In this document: positions 34,755 through 48,660 of the stretch, one piece after another
How positions within the stretch are numbered: the first letter of the stretch is position 1
Layout: each line of letters starts with the position of its first letter
The notes under the pieces: model-generated
Database searches by the model: none
What the model was told of the DNA's origin: nothing
The model's input: only the letters and a program-made list of their open reading frames with translations
Assembly: GCA_013399115.1 (NCBI GenBank)
Contig: VXAA01002999.1
Coordinates: forward strand, 747,450-811,449
Source of the DNA: Anseranas semipalmata
Taxonomy: Eukaryota; Chordata; Aves; Anseriformes; Anseranatidae
Direction: 5' to 3'
DNA: 64,000 bases
Program-made: the position numbers and the translations under genes

Positions 34755-37700
34755 TTAATATTTGTTTTCTTAGTTCCTTTGCATGATATAGGTTAGGCAG
34801 ATGTTTTAAAGCAGATAATCAAGATATATTCATAAGCTTTATAACCACAGATAAGTATGCATCTGTTTTTGCCCTCTTTGCTGTATTATATAAATCATAT
34901 TATCCATTTTAATTCCAGATTAGTCTTTGTCCCAGGCTGTACAGACCTGATGTTGCCTTACTCTGCTGTGATTTTTGTTAGAGTGGATCTATACAAAATG
35001 GAGGCTGGGAAGTAGGATTATGTTCTCTTAGAAAAATGCTCCAACTTATTATTGTGCACTTTGTTTGAGCTTCTGTCTTCAGAATGTATTATTATAGAAA
35101 AAATAAGTATTTTTTAAAATAATGATAAATTAAAAGTTAATTCATACGCTAAAGAAAAATCAGGCAAATCAAACAAAATTTTCAATGAAGAAATATGGTG
35201 TGAACGTAGGTGTCATAATCTAAGTATTGTGTAAAAGGCAGCTATCTGTTGTTTAAAACTTGTTAGAGCTTGAAAGTTGAAACTCAAATCTTTTTAGAGG
35301 TGGTTAGGTGTCATAGGTAAGTGAGAATCCGTGATCAGTTTATTCTACCCCAAACTTCATATGACTTCCACACTGAATTTGCCACATACCAGCAGTCTTA
35401 TCGTTCCTCAGTCTTCTTAGTGGTGTTCCTTGGTTAGGTTTTGTTGGTTTTCTCTTTCATTATTTTTAGCCTTGGCATCGTTTCTAACCTTCATAATTCC
35501 GGTATTCTTGGCTCTAAGAGTTGTTTTAGTAAGTTTAATTAAATTGTCTAATTTGCTAAGCTATGGGAATAGAAATCACAATGAAATAGAAATTCATGTT
35601 CTTTCATAATCTTTTCATTTATGTAATGTAAAACTAGCTTTAAATTCAGTACTGTAGCTATTATTTCACAAAGTAATACTAAATAGTTAAACATTGAAAA
35701 GTAAAATGCATTGAGGTAAAACTATCTTTGTGATTTGTAGAACACCTTCTGTATGCTTTAATTAGGTTTGCAGACCTTCTTTACCTTCCCAGCCTACTAG
35801 AAACAAGATCTGAAGTTGGCTTATAACTAACCAAAATTGCAGTATCGATAAATAGTCTATTTTGTTGGTAGCGCTTAAGGCTGCAATGCAACAAACACTT
35901 TTAATATCCAGAATTCAGATTGTCTACTTTGAACTTGTGTGACATACTAGACATCCTGGCAGATAATTTAGGTTAAGTCATGAAGATTATTAATAGGATG
36001 CACTGAGACATCTCTGATGGTGCTATTGTAGCTTATTTTGCTAATTCATAGGTGTAAGTTCCCAGCTTTCCTCTGGTAGGAAAAGTATCAGTAGACTAAG
36101 GTCACTAAAGAGGGAGAAATCCGTAGATTACAGAAGTTTATAACTGTGCTGACTCAAACCAACACCCACGCGGTTGGCAAAAAATATAAAATTAGGACAG
36201 AAATGCTGATGCTGATTTTATAGTAGGTTACTAGGTTTTGGTTTTATGAATGTGCAGAAGCCTTTAAACAAACAGTCCTCTCAAGTTAATATTTGGTAAC
36301 ATTTCTTATTCAGTCTTCAATGCTATAACACCACTGGTTTACCTCTGTATCTTCAAACCTTTTCCCACCTCCCTTTGGTGAGATTGTATTTCTAAAAACC
36401 AAAGTATGTCATTATTTTCTCTTACTAGCATATCTTTACTATCCCTACTCCAAGTTTCCAAATTTTCTTCCCAATTTTGTACTCTACCATTATGACTCCT
36501 TTATATTTGTCCTTCACAGATCTTCTCTTCTTTTTCTTCCCTTGTGCTTCCCTTTTTGTTCTCTTAGAGGGCTCCGGTACTGCCCTTCTCCAAAAGATGC
36601 ATTTGCTTGGAGTCTTCCAGGCTGATGAACACACCTGTTATGGCAACTCTAAGTCAGCTGTGAGATACTCGAAACCTTTGTTTTGATGCAAGTAGAGCAG
36701 GATGTAAGGTGTATAGTTTAGGACTCCCAGACTCATGTGTGACACATTCAGGTCATTCTGTAGTCCTCTATGGAAAGTATGAAGGTAGTCACTGATCATG
36801 CAGTTGTAAAAGTAGATTTGGGAGTGTTTTTGAGAGGTTATCTAGTGTCTGCAGGTACCACCAGATCAGGATCGTGATCACCACTTCTGTCAGTGGGGGA
36901 TACTTGTCTGAACTCTTCTTCCAATTCCAATAAAGATTTTATAACTTTTCTCAGCATTTTTTAGGAAATGTTAAGACGCAGAGGGAGTCTCTTAAAGTCT
37001 CACACTAGAAAGTGTGAAAGCTTTATTAATTTAAGCAACCGTAATCATTCTCATGGAAGCTTAGAATTCAAACTTACCAGCTTTGAACCTGAAACCCACC
37101 TAAAGCCAAGGCTGTACTTACCAAATGATTCACTGACATTTACAAATCTTTCAGATAAGTTTTGCTGGAACAGTACAGAATCCTAGCTCGTGAATCCAGT
37201 CATCCCCATGTGCTACAGGATTGCCTAAAGAATAATAGAAGTAAACCTCAATTTCTGAAATTTTAGGGCATATGCAATTTCTCATTCTCGTGTGATGAAA
37301 GAAATGTTTCAAAGTGAAACCTGAATCTTTTACATCTCTAGTGAATCACCTTAGAACTAGAGGATATGAAGTGTACCAATTTAATGGTTAAAAAATGCAG
37401 TATTTTGAAGCTCCAGCTCTTTCAAACCTGAAACTCTACTATGGTGGGAGGAGGTAGGAGCAAACGTGAGAAGCAAAGTAAAAATGATATGAAATCCTTG
37501 AAAAACAGAATGATGGAATTTCACAGGAGAAATAAGACATACTGTGGTTTAGCTCAATAATACCTTATGTACTAGTTAGCATTTGTTTGCTGAGTGACTG
37601 AACACTTTCACACTATGTACTGACAGAATTGTTCTTTTAGCATCTTTTCTTCATGCAGTTGTCATAATACATAAAAATTCAGTTTAATTTTTCTGTTTAT

Positions 37701-40700
37701 GTTGCTTTGATTACTTTGCACGAGCCAGCCTTTGTAAAACATGCAGATGTTTCACAAGCTAATAAATTCTATTTTCACATCTGGAAGGAAAGGTGCATGG
37801 TGAAGTGCTAGCTGTAAGATGTTTTCAGTGTAGAATAATAACAATATGAAAGGTCTGGAAACAATACAACCTATACACCTGTTGTTTAATTATTTTGGAA
37901 AATTGCTCAAGCTCTATCCTTGTTATTGTGTGTGTGAAGAAGGGGGAGAATTGCTGACTTTTCCTCATGCACAGCAGATGCTTCCAGAATCCAGCATGGA
38001 AGAAAGGATGTCTTTTACAATTTGCATCCTCCTTTTCTCCAGTTTTCAATTAAACTTTTATAACTGTTTATTTTGTTTACTTTGCTGCTTTGCTTTTTAC
38101 CTTGATTCATCAGTTTAATCTTTCTTATAGTATGTTTCTTTCAGCAAAGAAAGGGAATGCCTACAATTTAATCAACCATTGATACACCTCAGTTATTTTT
38201 GTATAAATAACTTTTTTTGTATAAAGTTTTCCCCATCTGTGGTGTTTAAGTAGCTGTTGGAGTGTGTCCTTTAGTTTGTCTACATGCTGCTATTGGGAAG
38301 ATGTTCACGTTTCGTGTTACCTGTAAGAAACTGAAATAGTAAGAATCGGTTATAGCAAATACATTGTTGTATATCTTGTTTACAGTTTTCATTATATTTT
38401 TGAAAAGAAAGACACTTTTAAAAGTATTATTTTGTAAGATTATCCGCCATTGCAGTATTATCAGGTACAGCTTTGTAATGGGAAAGCTCTCTACAAAGAA
38501 ATAGAGTAGAATAATGACTCCTTGTTTATACGCTTTTGGAAAAAAAAAAAGCCAAAATATATGTGCTTTTTTTTCTTTAAGTGTCTACCTGGAAAATAGT
38601 TTTGAAATGCAAGATAACCTTCCTTTTAAAAAAACGGAAACGGACATTTGAAATTCAAGTTCTCACAAAAGAAATGCAGAACAGGGATTCATTTATTAAA
38701 AGGTCTCTATTACTTTCATGAAAGTTAATCCCTTGTAAAAGTGAGAGTTAGAGTGTTAATAGATTGCCTCAGACAGGATGTGTATCTAACATGAGATAGG
38801 ACTATTTAGTGAGCCATCGTTGCCCATTGTGGATACATCAGAGATGTCATCCGACATGTCATGGTTCTGTGCTCTGTACTTTATAGCAAAAGCCTATTGT
38901 TTGAGAAGCAAGTTTAATACGGTAGTGTCTATAGCAAACCAGTATTTGATGTGTCTCAGCAATTTTCTGTGTGTGGGAGAATAAAGAAGAATAAAAAGAG
39001 TGAAAGCCCTTTAAAGCTCTTGCTAGAGAAGCCTAAGCATCAAATTGTTCAAAGCTGACTGTCCGAACAATGCGTGTATGGTGATTATGGATTAGGAAAG
39101 AAGCCCTCATTGGGTTGTGGTTGTAGAATGACAAATGTTTTATACTTCTCACTACAGCATAGTAGCCTCATAGACTTCTTTTTATTATTGAAGGCCTGGC
39201 TCTGCATGGTTTTCATTTGTAAGTTTTGTTTTGTTATCACTTACCTCAAGTAATAGTAGAATATTGCCTAAAAGCATTGGCCAAGATGAAAGCTGAATTT
39301 TCTGAGAACTCTAAATCTAAACAGTGGTCTTATAGTAAATAGTGTTTTTTTTTGTTTTGTTTTGTTTTTAAGTTTTAAATAATTATGATATCTGGGCAGT
39401 ATTAAGATTAATAGTGGGGCTTTGACATTATGTAGAGGATGGCTGTAACAAATGTCTTTATTTTTCAACATTTTTAAAAATCTTTTAAAAGGGTGTTTCT
39501 AAATTCAAAGATTTGTTTGTGTCTACCTTCCTGACCCTTGAGTAGTTTGCTGATACATATGTAATGTTCATCTTATGGATGAAGAAAGATGCATACATTC
39601 CATCAGGTTTTTGAAAAGCTTGTGTTGAGTCTACACATTTTCTATGAAAAATACACATACTTCAAAGTCCATTTTTAAAGGCAATTTTAGCCCCAGTTTA
39701 CTGCTAAAGAGTCAAATTCTTCACACAGACTAAGAAGGTTGGAGATTCCTTTTTTTTTTATTATTTAACTTTAAATATTGGAGTATTAAATTGATTTTAT
39801 TTATTAAGTAACAGTTAATGAGGCATTCAGGGAAGTAAAGGCAAGATGAATTATTATGAATTATCAGGAAAAATACTTCTTGATCTCTTTCAGGTGGTAT
39901 AATGTTGGATTTTATCATACAGCAAGTCTGCAAATAATTAAATTAGACAATTGGGGCTTGAAAGAAGAGTTAAGAAGTCTTTGTGAAGCTAGAGGTAGTC
40001 CTTTGTAACAGATAGAGGTGGACTTGGTGACTGCTTTTAGGTCCTTTCCAGTTCTTTTTCTGTGGTATCATTAGTATTTTGATTGTGGTGTTTTCTGCTC
40101 ACAGAGCAGTAGTTTTCTGACTGAACTGATAATTTTACTGAAGCCATATATGAATTTGGCCATCAGTGCATAATTTCATGTGTCTAATCTGTACCCAAAT
40201 GACCTCTTCTACATGTAGTTGAAAGGGATTTTCTCCAGCTAGATGCAATGTGTTGTACCATGTAAATGTTGATCTTCACTCTGAAGTGTATCTTCCGGGA
40301 AACCAGTTACCAGTGACAGTGCTTCATTCCTTGGAAGAGGAAAAAAAAGAAAAAAGAAAGATACTAAAATAGCCAGTGTTCATAGATATACCTACATATT
40401 AGTGGAGAAGATGGCTACTTTTCTAAATCTGTCTTTGGTTGTATTTGGCCACATTCTCTTTCACTCTTCATTCTGAATATTCTTTCCATGCATGGGATTT
40501 TTCACCCATATGAGATTAGTCATATATCTTATTTATTTGCTTGTGTTTTTTTCTTTGTTTGTGGGGTGTTTTTTTTTCTTCTCTGTGATGTTCTGAGTTC
40601 ATATGCAGATTCCATTATAAAACTACGTAGAGTACACATGAGGAAGCCAGTTGGATGTATGACTCCTCTTCTGCTCATCCCTGCTTGTTGATCATTTACA

Positions 40701-43700
40701 CTTGGCTCCTAGATAACTGGGAGGTTTTAGTCTCCAGAGTATGTTGTATCCTACCCTTCAGTACAGCTGAAATTTGTCATATAAGTTTAGAAAGAGTCTA
40801 AGTGAAGGAAAGTAATATTGGCAAATTGGCAGTGCTTTGCTGCTGCCTTGGCTTATCTGTTTGTGTTAGTATTTTGGGAGATGGAGGAAAAAAGAAGAAA
40901 AAGAAAGCTGGGCAGAGACGTTGTCATTTGTCATTTATTTGCTGTATCTGTCATTGTTTTGTGCCAGTACTGAAATACAAGTGCATTTCAGAGAAATGAG
41001 TCTGAACACATCCATTTTGCTAGAGAAGCTTAGCTTTTTATTTTTAGTTTCAATTTCCTATCTCTGCTTGTTAGGCAGCATTTCTGCTGTGTTTACAGTA
41101 ATTTTCTGCCCTGGTTTCATAGCAAAGATGAAAAATAGGTACTGAAATTTTTCAATACTCCTCATTTCTTTAGATAAATATTTGTGTTTTGTTTTTAAAA
41201 TAAAGGGAAAGCCTGGATCACCTGTATATATATGTAGCATGGATGCATTTGTTCTCGTGAGAAATGGAGTTGAATTCAAAAACTCTATTTTACAGCACAT
41301 ATTCACAAAAAAGCTTATAAGGATTGTATAGTGGTATACTTTATCTCATTTTGATTGATTGACTGCTAATTTTTCTTGGTATGTATGGTGTGCACCCAGA
41401 CCGTACCTGAAAGTAATAGTGGAAATGTCTTTTCCTAAGAAGGTAGCACTAGTATGTATGTTTTCACAAACAAGTATATTGTTGATACAGCTGCAGAGGA
41501 GTAATCACCAAATAGCATGTCTGAAGGAAAATCAAGCTGCTGCTTTCCAGATATCTAGGCTGCAAAAGACCATGGCATGCTTCAGCTGATTCTGGAGTGA
41601 AGTAGAATTCTGTGACAAGTAAGCAATACTTGTGGAGGGACATGGGTTCTCCTTTCAGAATTAGCCTCTTCCTGTGTAGCCTCTGTATTGAAAAATTGTA
41701 GGAATGATAGCAGACTGTACAGAAAATGAAAGCAGAAAATACTAATACAGAAACTGAAAGCAGCTTGTCTTCATTCTTATGGTGTCTTGCCCAGCTGAAA
41801 AGTTGGCCACAAGCAATTCCTGATCAAGGATTTCAGCTCTTTACCACCCCGATGTAGTGTGGAACAATTTAGAAAAGATCTGGAATACGCAGTGTGCTTT
41901 GAAAGAGATGTCCCCATTATATCTGTGATACAGGATCTGCAAATATGATTATCACGTGTTGCTTACAGACACTGATATGGAACTTCATTGTCTGTTCTGG
42001 CCTATAATAACTGATTTGAGTGCAACCACGGTTTGCATGCAATGCATATCCTAGGAGCAGACTTAAAGACTGATCTCCGTTAGGGAGAGGATTGTGTTTT
42101 CCAGTACTGCAGAGATCCATTCAACAATTCTACCATGCTAATGGACATAGGTGCTTTTGGGTAATTTCAGGTATAGGAGGTGAGTTCAGCTTACACCTCT
42201 ATGTGTAATGTCATCAGTACCTAGCTTAAGGGCACTGTGTGGTCCGTATTATACCCTGTCATTGCTCATTGACATATGAAAGTAAAAAAAACATTTAAAC
42301 TGAGATTAAGAGAGAGTGCTGTTAAAGGATGCACCCAGCTGCTGAATCATGGAAAGAACTGGCTATCTCCCTGAGGCAAAAAGTTCTGCTCCCTTGATCC
42401 CCAGAGAAGAGGTGGACATTTTTCAAGATCAGGAGACTAGTTTTTTTGCTTCTGTGATTAGGAAAAAACAGGATTCTGAAGTATTTGAGAAAACAAAGCT
42501 GCTGTATAGAAGATAAGAAACAAGGACACTTGTTGCTACAAGCTAATGAAAAGGAAAGATCTGAGGAACTTGCAACGGGAACAGTGGTGGGAGAGGAGCC
42601 CCCATGGGTGTAGGAGACAGTGTTCTGCTCTCATAAATGGTTGAGAGCACAAAGAAGGGGCTGTGCCACTTCCAGTGTTACATGCCTGGTCAGCACTACT
42701 AAGCCCAATTTAAGATGAGGATTGTTGCTCCTAAACATTTCAGAGACACTGTTTAGTCATGGCATAGGGAGCTAGTCCTGGTCTGAATTAAGAATAATGA
42801 TTAAAGTAGATTCAAGGTTTATTCTGATAGGCTTATCTAATCTTTTAGAGAAAAAAAAGTGCCTTAAGTTTGCCTATCCTTGTTTTGCTACTGCCTTTTC
42901 CCTTCCTTGTTTTTAGCAGGTGTTCTTACCTCTTTTGGCATGTATTGTTTTACCCATCCCAGATAGTACCATGATATGACACTTCTCTGTTGTCAAGTCT
43001 GGGAGCTATAAATAATGTCAAAATACGGGAATAATTTTATTTATTAAAATTGAAAACTAGATGTGCTTTAAAATATCTGTTGTGAGACATATACATGCGA
43101 TTTCTATATTAAATCACTGGTTCAGCTGTTATTTGGGATTTATTTGAAGGCAGGCAAACTGAAATCATGCTTTATTTAAAAGATGTACTGACATCATAAA
43201 CAATTACATTATTTCTCTTAATTGCAATTTGATATTTACTTTATGGCTAAGATTATTGCCTTTCGAGGGCAATTCAATAAAACGAGCATTTAGGAGTTAC
43301 ACTTGGTGAGGGGGGTCTGCCCCATGACAGTATTTCTACTCATCTGCCCCCCAGAATGGAACTTGGAGTCCTAGGTTAGGAGCTTAGGCTCTCTGTCCGG
43401 TGCACAGGCGTAGCTGTATACCCAGGAACAGGATCCACCAACATCTGCATTCTGAGCTGTCTAATCCAGCTGGGGAAGAATGCTGATGGGACAGCAAAGC
43501 ATAAATGTAACCCCATTTTTGAGTTAGGCATCTGTATGGAATTTGAAAATAGGGATTTTGTCCATGTGCAGCAGGCTTCCACAGGAAACAAATAACATCT
43601 AAAAAAGTAAATTAAGCTCTTTCTATCATGGTTTATAAACTGAAGTAACAGTTTGAAGTTGAAGACTGTGTGACTACTAATGAGCATTCTTAAGCAAGGC

Positions 43701-44695
43701 TTCATTGCTGACTGAACATAGGCTGGTCTATTACATAATTAACCTTGTTATAGGCTTATTTGCTGTCCATCTGTGTTCCCCTCCCCATCTGATTTTAATA
43801 CTAGCTCCCCTTCTGGGTTTCACATTTGTTCTAGTGCCTGGAAAATTATTTATTTTCTTCTCCAGCTCTACAAAATAATTCTACAATGTGATGGTTTTGG
43901 TGTATTGATTTGTCAATCAAATGAACAAAATATAAAAATAAAAAGAACAGATTATTACACAGTAATAGGAAATTATAAACTGTAGGGTCTATACTTGGGC
44001 TTGTTCATGTATCTTGAGACGTTTATGTTAATTTATCTTGAAATAACTAATGACAAGAATATGATTCAAAGAAAACTTAAATGACTTAGTCAAAAAGGAA
44101 TTTGATTAGAGGTTAATATTGATACCTGCAGTTGTGTATATTTTCAATTATGAAAATGACTTTCTTGATGAAAACCCGTTAGCATTTTTCCCAGGGTATA
44201 GCTACCATTGCAGTAATCAGAAATAGTCAACTCCGAAACTGCTTGTGTTTTGGTTTATATTTTTTTTTTGATTGACTGGTTCAGTTAGGTTTATTAAAAG
44301 GCAAATGAAAGACTTGCGAAAAATCTCAGAATCCCGTATTTATATGAATGCCCACGGTAAAGCAACATAATGAAAGTCAGTTCTAGGAATAATCAGTGAC
44401 TGAGGCAGAAGGAAAACAAATTTCTGTTAATTAGTAGTTAAATAATAACTTCATTGTGTCATTGGCCATTTTCATGTGGTACATGATTCAGTTCCTTACT
44501 GTCTTAGTCTCTAAATGAAACCTGAGGCGAGTAGGATTTGTCAGATTTTCTCGTTGTAACAAATTAAGTTGAATCACTCTGGAAAATATAGGAATTTATG
44601 CTTTTTTTTTTTTTCCTTTGACTTTCAGAACTTTTAAAATTAACATTTAGAATGAAATGCTGGGTTTGGTACTTGCACTTTACATTAGTTTCTGT
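34755..44695 (+). other. SEMA5A: SEMA5A intron segment downstream of second visible exon
   Basis: Mostly AT-rich intron with no recognised exon or transposon. It contains the left copy of a duplicated 62-64-base sequence at 42967-43030. Open frames are short and carry no family signature. Confidence 0.7.
42967..43030 (+). repeat. Duplicated 64-base unit, left copy
   Basis: Nearly identical to 44696-44757. It contains GACACTTCTCTGTTGTC and GGGAGCTATAAATAATG. Relative to the right copy it has two extra bases (CT) and one C/T difference near its end. Confidence 0.93.
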
Positions 44696-44757
44696 TACCA
44701 TGATATGACACTTCTGTTGTCAAGTCTGGGAGCTATAAATAATGTCAAAATATGGGA
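44696..44757 (+). repeat. Duplicated 62-base unit, right copy, abutting CR1
   Basis: Second copy of the 42967-43030 sequence. It ends exactly where recognisable CR1 begins. Confidence 0.93.
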
Positions 44758-45500
44758 GAGGTTCCTGATGACTGGAACAGAGCAAATGTCCCTCCTATCT
44801 TCAAGAAGGGCAAGAAGAAGGATCTGGGGAACTGCAGGCCAGTCATCCTTACTTCAGTTCCTCAGAAATGATGGAGAATCTAATCCTGGAAACCATTTCT
44901 AAACATGTGGAGGACAAGGTGACTGGGAGTAGTCAGCATGGATTTACAAAATGGAAATTGTGCTAAACCAACCTGCTAGCCTTGTATGATGAGGTAACTA
45001 GCTTGGTGGATGAGGGGAGAACAGTGGATGTTTTTTTATCACAACTTTATTAAGAGTTTTGACACTGCCTCCCACAACATCCTCATAGGCAAGTCGACAG
45101 AGTATGGGATAGATAAGAGGACAGTGAGGTGGACTGAAAACTGGCTGAATAGCCAGGCTCAGGGTTTTGATCAGTTGCACAAATTCCAGTTGGAGACATG
45201 TCACTGGGTGTAACCCAGGGGCTGATACTGGGACCAGTGCTGTTGGACATCTCTGTGTGGGGAGGAACAACAACCAGCACCAGTAAAGGCTGGGGGGCAA
45301 CCAGCCAGAAGGCAGGACTGCAGAGAAGGTCCTGGGAGTCATGGTAGACAGCAAGCTCACCATGAGCCACCAATGTGCCCTTGTGGCAAAGAAGGCCAAC
45401 AGCCTCCTAGGCTGCATTAGGAAGAGCATTCCCAGCATGGCAAAGGAGGTGATCCTTCCTCCTCTGAGCCCTGGTGAATACCTCCCAAGTGCTGGATCAT
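44757..45500 (+). mobile_element. CR1 LINE, internal fragment missing the catalytic box
   Basis: Sense-strand CR1 begins abruptly at GAGAGGTTCCTGATGACTGG and proceeds through the reverse transcriptase. SFDTASHNIL, equivalent to the AFDTVSHNIL motif of CR1, is readable at about 45050-45090, and GPVLL appears at about 45230-45246. The sequence then jumps into a later part of ORF2 (GKEGQQPPR- and DSKLTMSHQCA-like frames at 45330-45370), so about 150-250 bases that should carry the FADD box are gone. The copy ends near 45500, well before the 3' untranslated region. It is truncated at both ends and internally deleted. A frameshift is also present near the T run at 45031-45037. It runs in the same direction as SEMA5A. 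Confidence 0.9.
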
Positions 45501-47387
45501 CTATTTTGTTCCTTGTTATGGTGGTTACTATTTTTTTGTTAGTTTGTTTGGGGATATCTTTGTTTCACCTTGTTTTTCCTTTGTGTATATTCTCTCGGGC
45601 CCTGTAAGACCACATGCTGCAGAAGGGGGTTTCCAAAACATCAAATTACTCTTTTTCTATGTTGGAATTTGTTACTTTTTTTTTTAACCTGATCATTGTC
45701 TCACTGTTTTCCTCTGCTTAGGAAGAGACCAATTACTGGCATTTGTCTTCAGTACAGTTCTTTTTGTTAACAGAAAATACACATAAGGGCCTGTGTCCTT
45801 GAGCACAATAATAATCATATCAAAAGAGACAGTTTAATTGTTCTTCTTAGTATTCATCCCCCATCCCAGAAACATAGTCATTGCTTACAGCCATGACACT
45901 AATACTTCTTTGGCAATGTCATGATTTTTTCTTACCCGTTCCAGGTGCGTCTATCCTTCTTTCCCAGTCCTGCAGACACGTGAATCAATCCTCACCCTTT
46001 ACTATTGTCACACTGAAAGGAAATCATTTTGGCTTATTACTTCTTGCACACTTGTGTGCATACAAAATCCTTGCTGGATGTTTATCCTTACATTTCAGCT
46101 CTTTTTCTTTAAAGGGAGCACTTGATGTTTTCCCCTTCTTTAGTCTGAATGGAAAGTTGCTGTAATGATGCAGAGTTCTACAAAATAATAGTACAACCAT
46201 ACTTAGACTGTTATGCCTCTGCCTGATGAACAGCAGTGTTTTCACCTCTCTGAAATATAAATATCTTGTTAGCAGTTCTACAAAACCATGACATTATGTG
46301 CCCCAAACTGCAATGCTTACCAACCAATAGATGCATGTCTCTTATTCCTCAGCTCAATAAATAAAAACTGTGATGTGATTGAGGTATTTGGACACAGAGT
46401 GTGTCATGATCAAAAATGATTTACTATAACGTAACCCTGCAGTTCAGGACAAGTTTACCTTGTCATATATTAAAGCACATGGAAGCTTCCCTTCAGGTTT
46501 GGCAGTAACAAAAAGACAAATCTAGCTGGTCATTCTCAAAATTTGTACGTGTGCATGCATGTATGGATGGATATGGTTTGGTTGGTATATATCATTGAAG
46601 ACAGACTAAAACTTGTGATTTTGGCATTTAAGCTAGCAATTATTTCTCTGTGCCCAAGCCCTTTGTTCATGGAAAAGAGTGGAAATTGCATGATGAATAT
46701 TTACCACAAAGGCTTACCCTTGTCTCTTAAACTAAGCAATGTCTGTTGAAAATAATAAGATGGAAAGATGTTCCAGTATAGAGTGCACATGTTTCAATGA
46801 CAAATACTTTAAACTAGCCTTAAAGATTTTGAAGCCTTAAGAATATTTTTTAATGTTGGGCATTCTATAATTGAAATAATCTTTATAATGTAAATCAGAC
46901 TAAATATATTCCTTCTTTCTTGAAGTAAGGTTTGATGTCTGATAGATTCAAATGGGTATTGTTTCCTCCTACCATTATCATGACAGCTTCTCCATATGTT
47001 TATACACATGGGATTGTGCTTATATGCATCAGCTAAAAACATTTGGGTAGGTGTTTATAATGTATTTCTGTAAACATTATTTTAAAACAAATTCATTAGA
47101 TAAGGATAAACTGCTGTCATGTTTCTCTTTAAGTTAGATTCAGATTATACACTCTTCTAATACTCCAGCTATCCAGTGAAGGAGGCTGAGCAGGAAAGTT
47201 GAAACTTGGGAACTGATGCATGAAAAAACATATCCAAATTATTCTACAAAAGCAGATCTGCTGTGTAAATGAATAATATTATTTCACTACAGCTTGCACT
47301 TTCAGTGATTTTTCTGCTCCACCCCCAACTTAGACACAAAAGGAAGAAATGCTTTCCTTTGCAACTGGGGGAAAAAAAAAGTCAAAT

Positions 47388-47433
47388 TATTCTTACTCCT
47401 ATAAAATTGCGTATAAAACATGTTGTTATTCAT
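47388..47433 (+). repeat. Perfect 46-base duplication, left copy
   Basis: Identical over 46 bases to 48123-48168. It contains TATTCTTACTCCTATAAAAT and TTGCGTATAAAACATG. Confidence 0.97.
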
Positions 47434-48122
47434 TGTATAATTTCATTTTAATGTAGGTACACATTAACATGAAGGAATAAGGAATGATAAATCTACCCAG
47501 GCAGACATTGAACAAGTACTTCCCCAGATTTGCCAAAATTTCATTAACATTCCTGATCAAATAAAGGGTAGTGTGATGAAAAGCTGGTTTCTAAAAGGTG
47601 AATTCTCCCTTTGACTTGCAAGCTGCAGAGAAGAATAACTAAGCAGGATGGAACGGAGGAAAAGAAAGAATTACTGTGAATGAAAGCAATCAGACTGAGG
47701 CACTGTAAATGCATTTCAGAATTGATGTGATGTACAAAGCTCATGGCAAGTGCAATGCTGTGGAAGGTCTGTCTCTGCTAATCACCCTTGTGTATCAGAA
47801 AAGAAATGCATCTTTTAGCCTGAGATCACAGTCATGCTAGGGCAAATACACTTTTTAGGTGGAGTAAAGGAGATCATAAAAGGGAGAGTTCCTTGTTTAG
47901 CACAAGAAATAAGTAAAAATCTATTATTTGTTTTCATCTGTGAAGATGATGTAACTTTACCAGACTTTTCCAGAACAGGAGGTATATGTGCAATGCAAAA
48001 AATAACAGAAGGGATCTTGGCATCCTTGCTGGGTGAATCAGCCATACATAAACTCCCTGCTGCTGCTGAATAACCAGCTGAGGGAAAAGTACCAGAAAGC
48101 TGGAAAAGCTGGAGGTAACTTN

Positions 48123-48168
48123 TATTCTTACTCCTATAAAATTGCGTATAAAACATGTTGTTATTCAT
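48123..48168 (+). repeat. Perfect 46-base duplication, right copy, next to an N
   Basis: Identical to 47388-47433, 735 bases downstream. It begins immediately after the ambiguous base at 48122. Confidence 0.97.
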
Positions 48169-48636
48169 AAATAAAATAAAAATGCACAGATTGAATCTGG
48201 TTTATGTAGCAAATCGGAGTCAAATAGATGAAAGAGCTTTAGTCAGCGTAGCCTAGAAAATGGAGCTCTGGAAGATAAAATATGAGAATGAAAGAGGATT
48301 AAAAACAGTAGTTTCTTCAAGAAGAACATGTGGTCTGGCAGAACATATTGAACTAAATGAGGTCACTTAAAAATGGTCACAAATTGGTCACAAAACTAGC
48401 GTATCTCTAGAAGCTAGCCAACATGGAAAAAACGTGAGAGACAAAACCCACACCATTATCATGGCAGAGAAGACTCTCATGGAGTGCCAGAGCAGCTTGG
48501 AGACCATACAAGGGTACGATGAGCAGACTGAAGGAGAAAAGCTAATGCTGTATTTACCAGGCTGATATGCATAATTTTCAGCCAAAATTCTTACAGAACA
48601 GGTGGTTGAGACTCTCCAGATGCACATCTCTACAAA

Positions 48637-48660
48637 GATCTGCAAATGGCTTTGCAGATC
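48637..48660. repeat. Perfect 10-bp hairpin
   Basis: GATCTGCAAA, loop TGGC, then TTTGCAGATC. Both arms match completely. Confidence 0.95.

Noticed and set aside
44998..45438. 146-codon minus-strand frame
   Set aside because: It is antisense to the sense-strand CR1 at 44757-45500.
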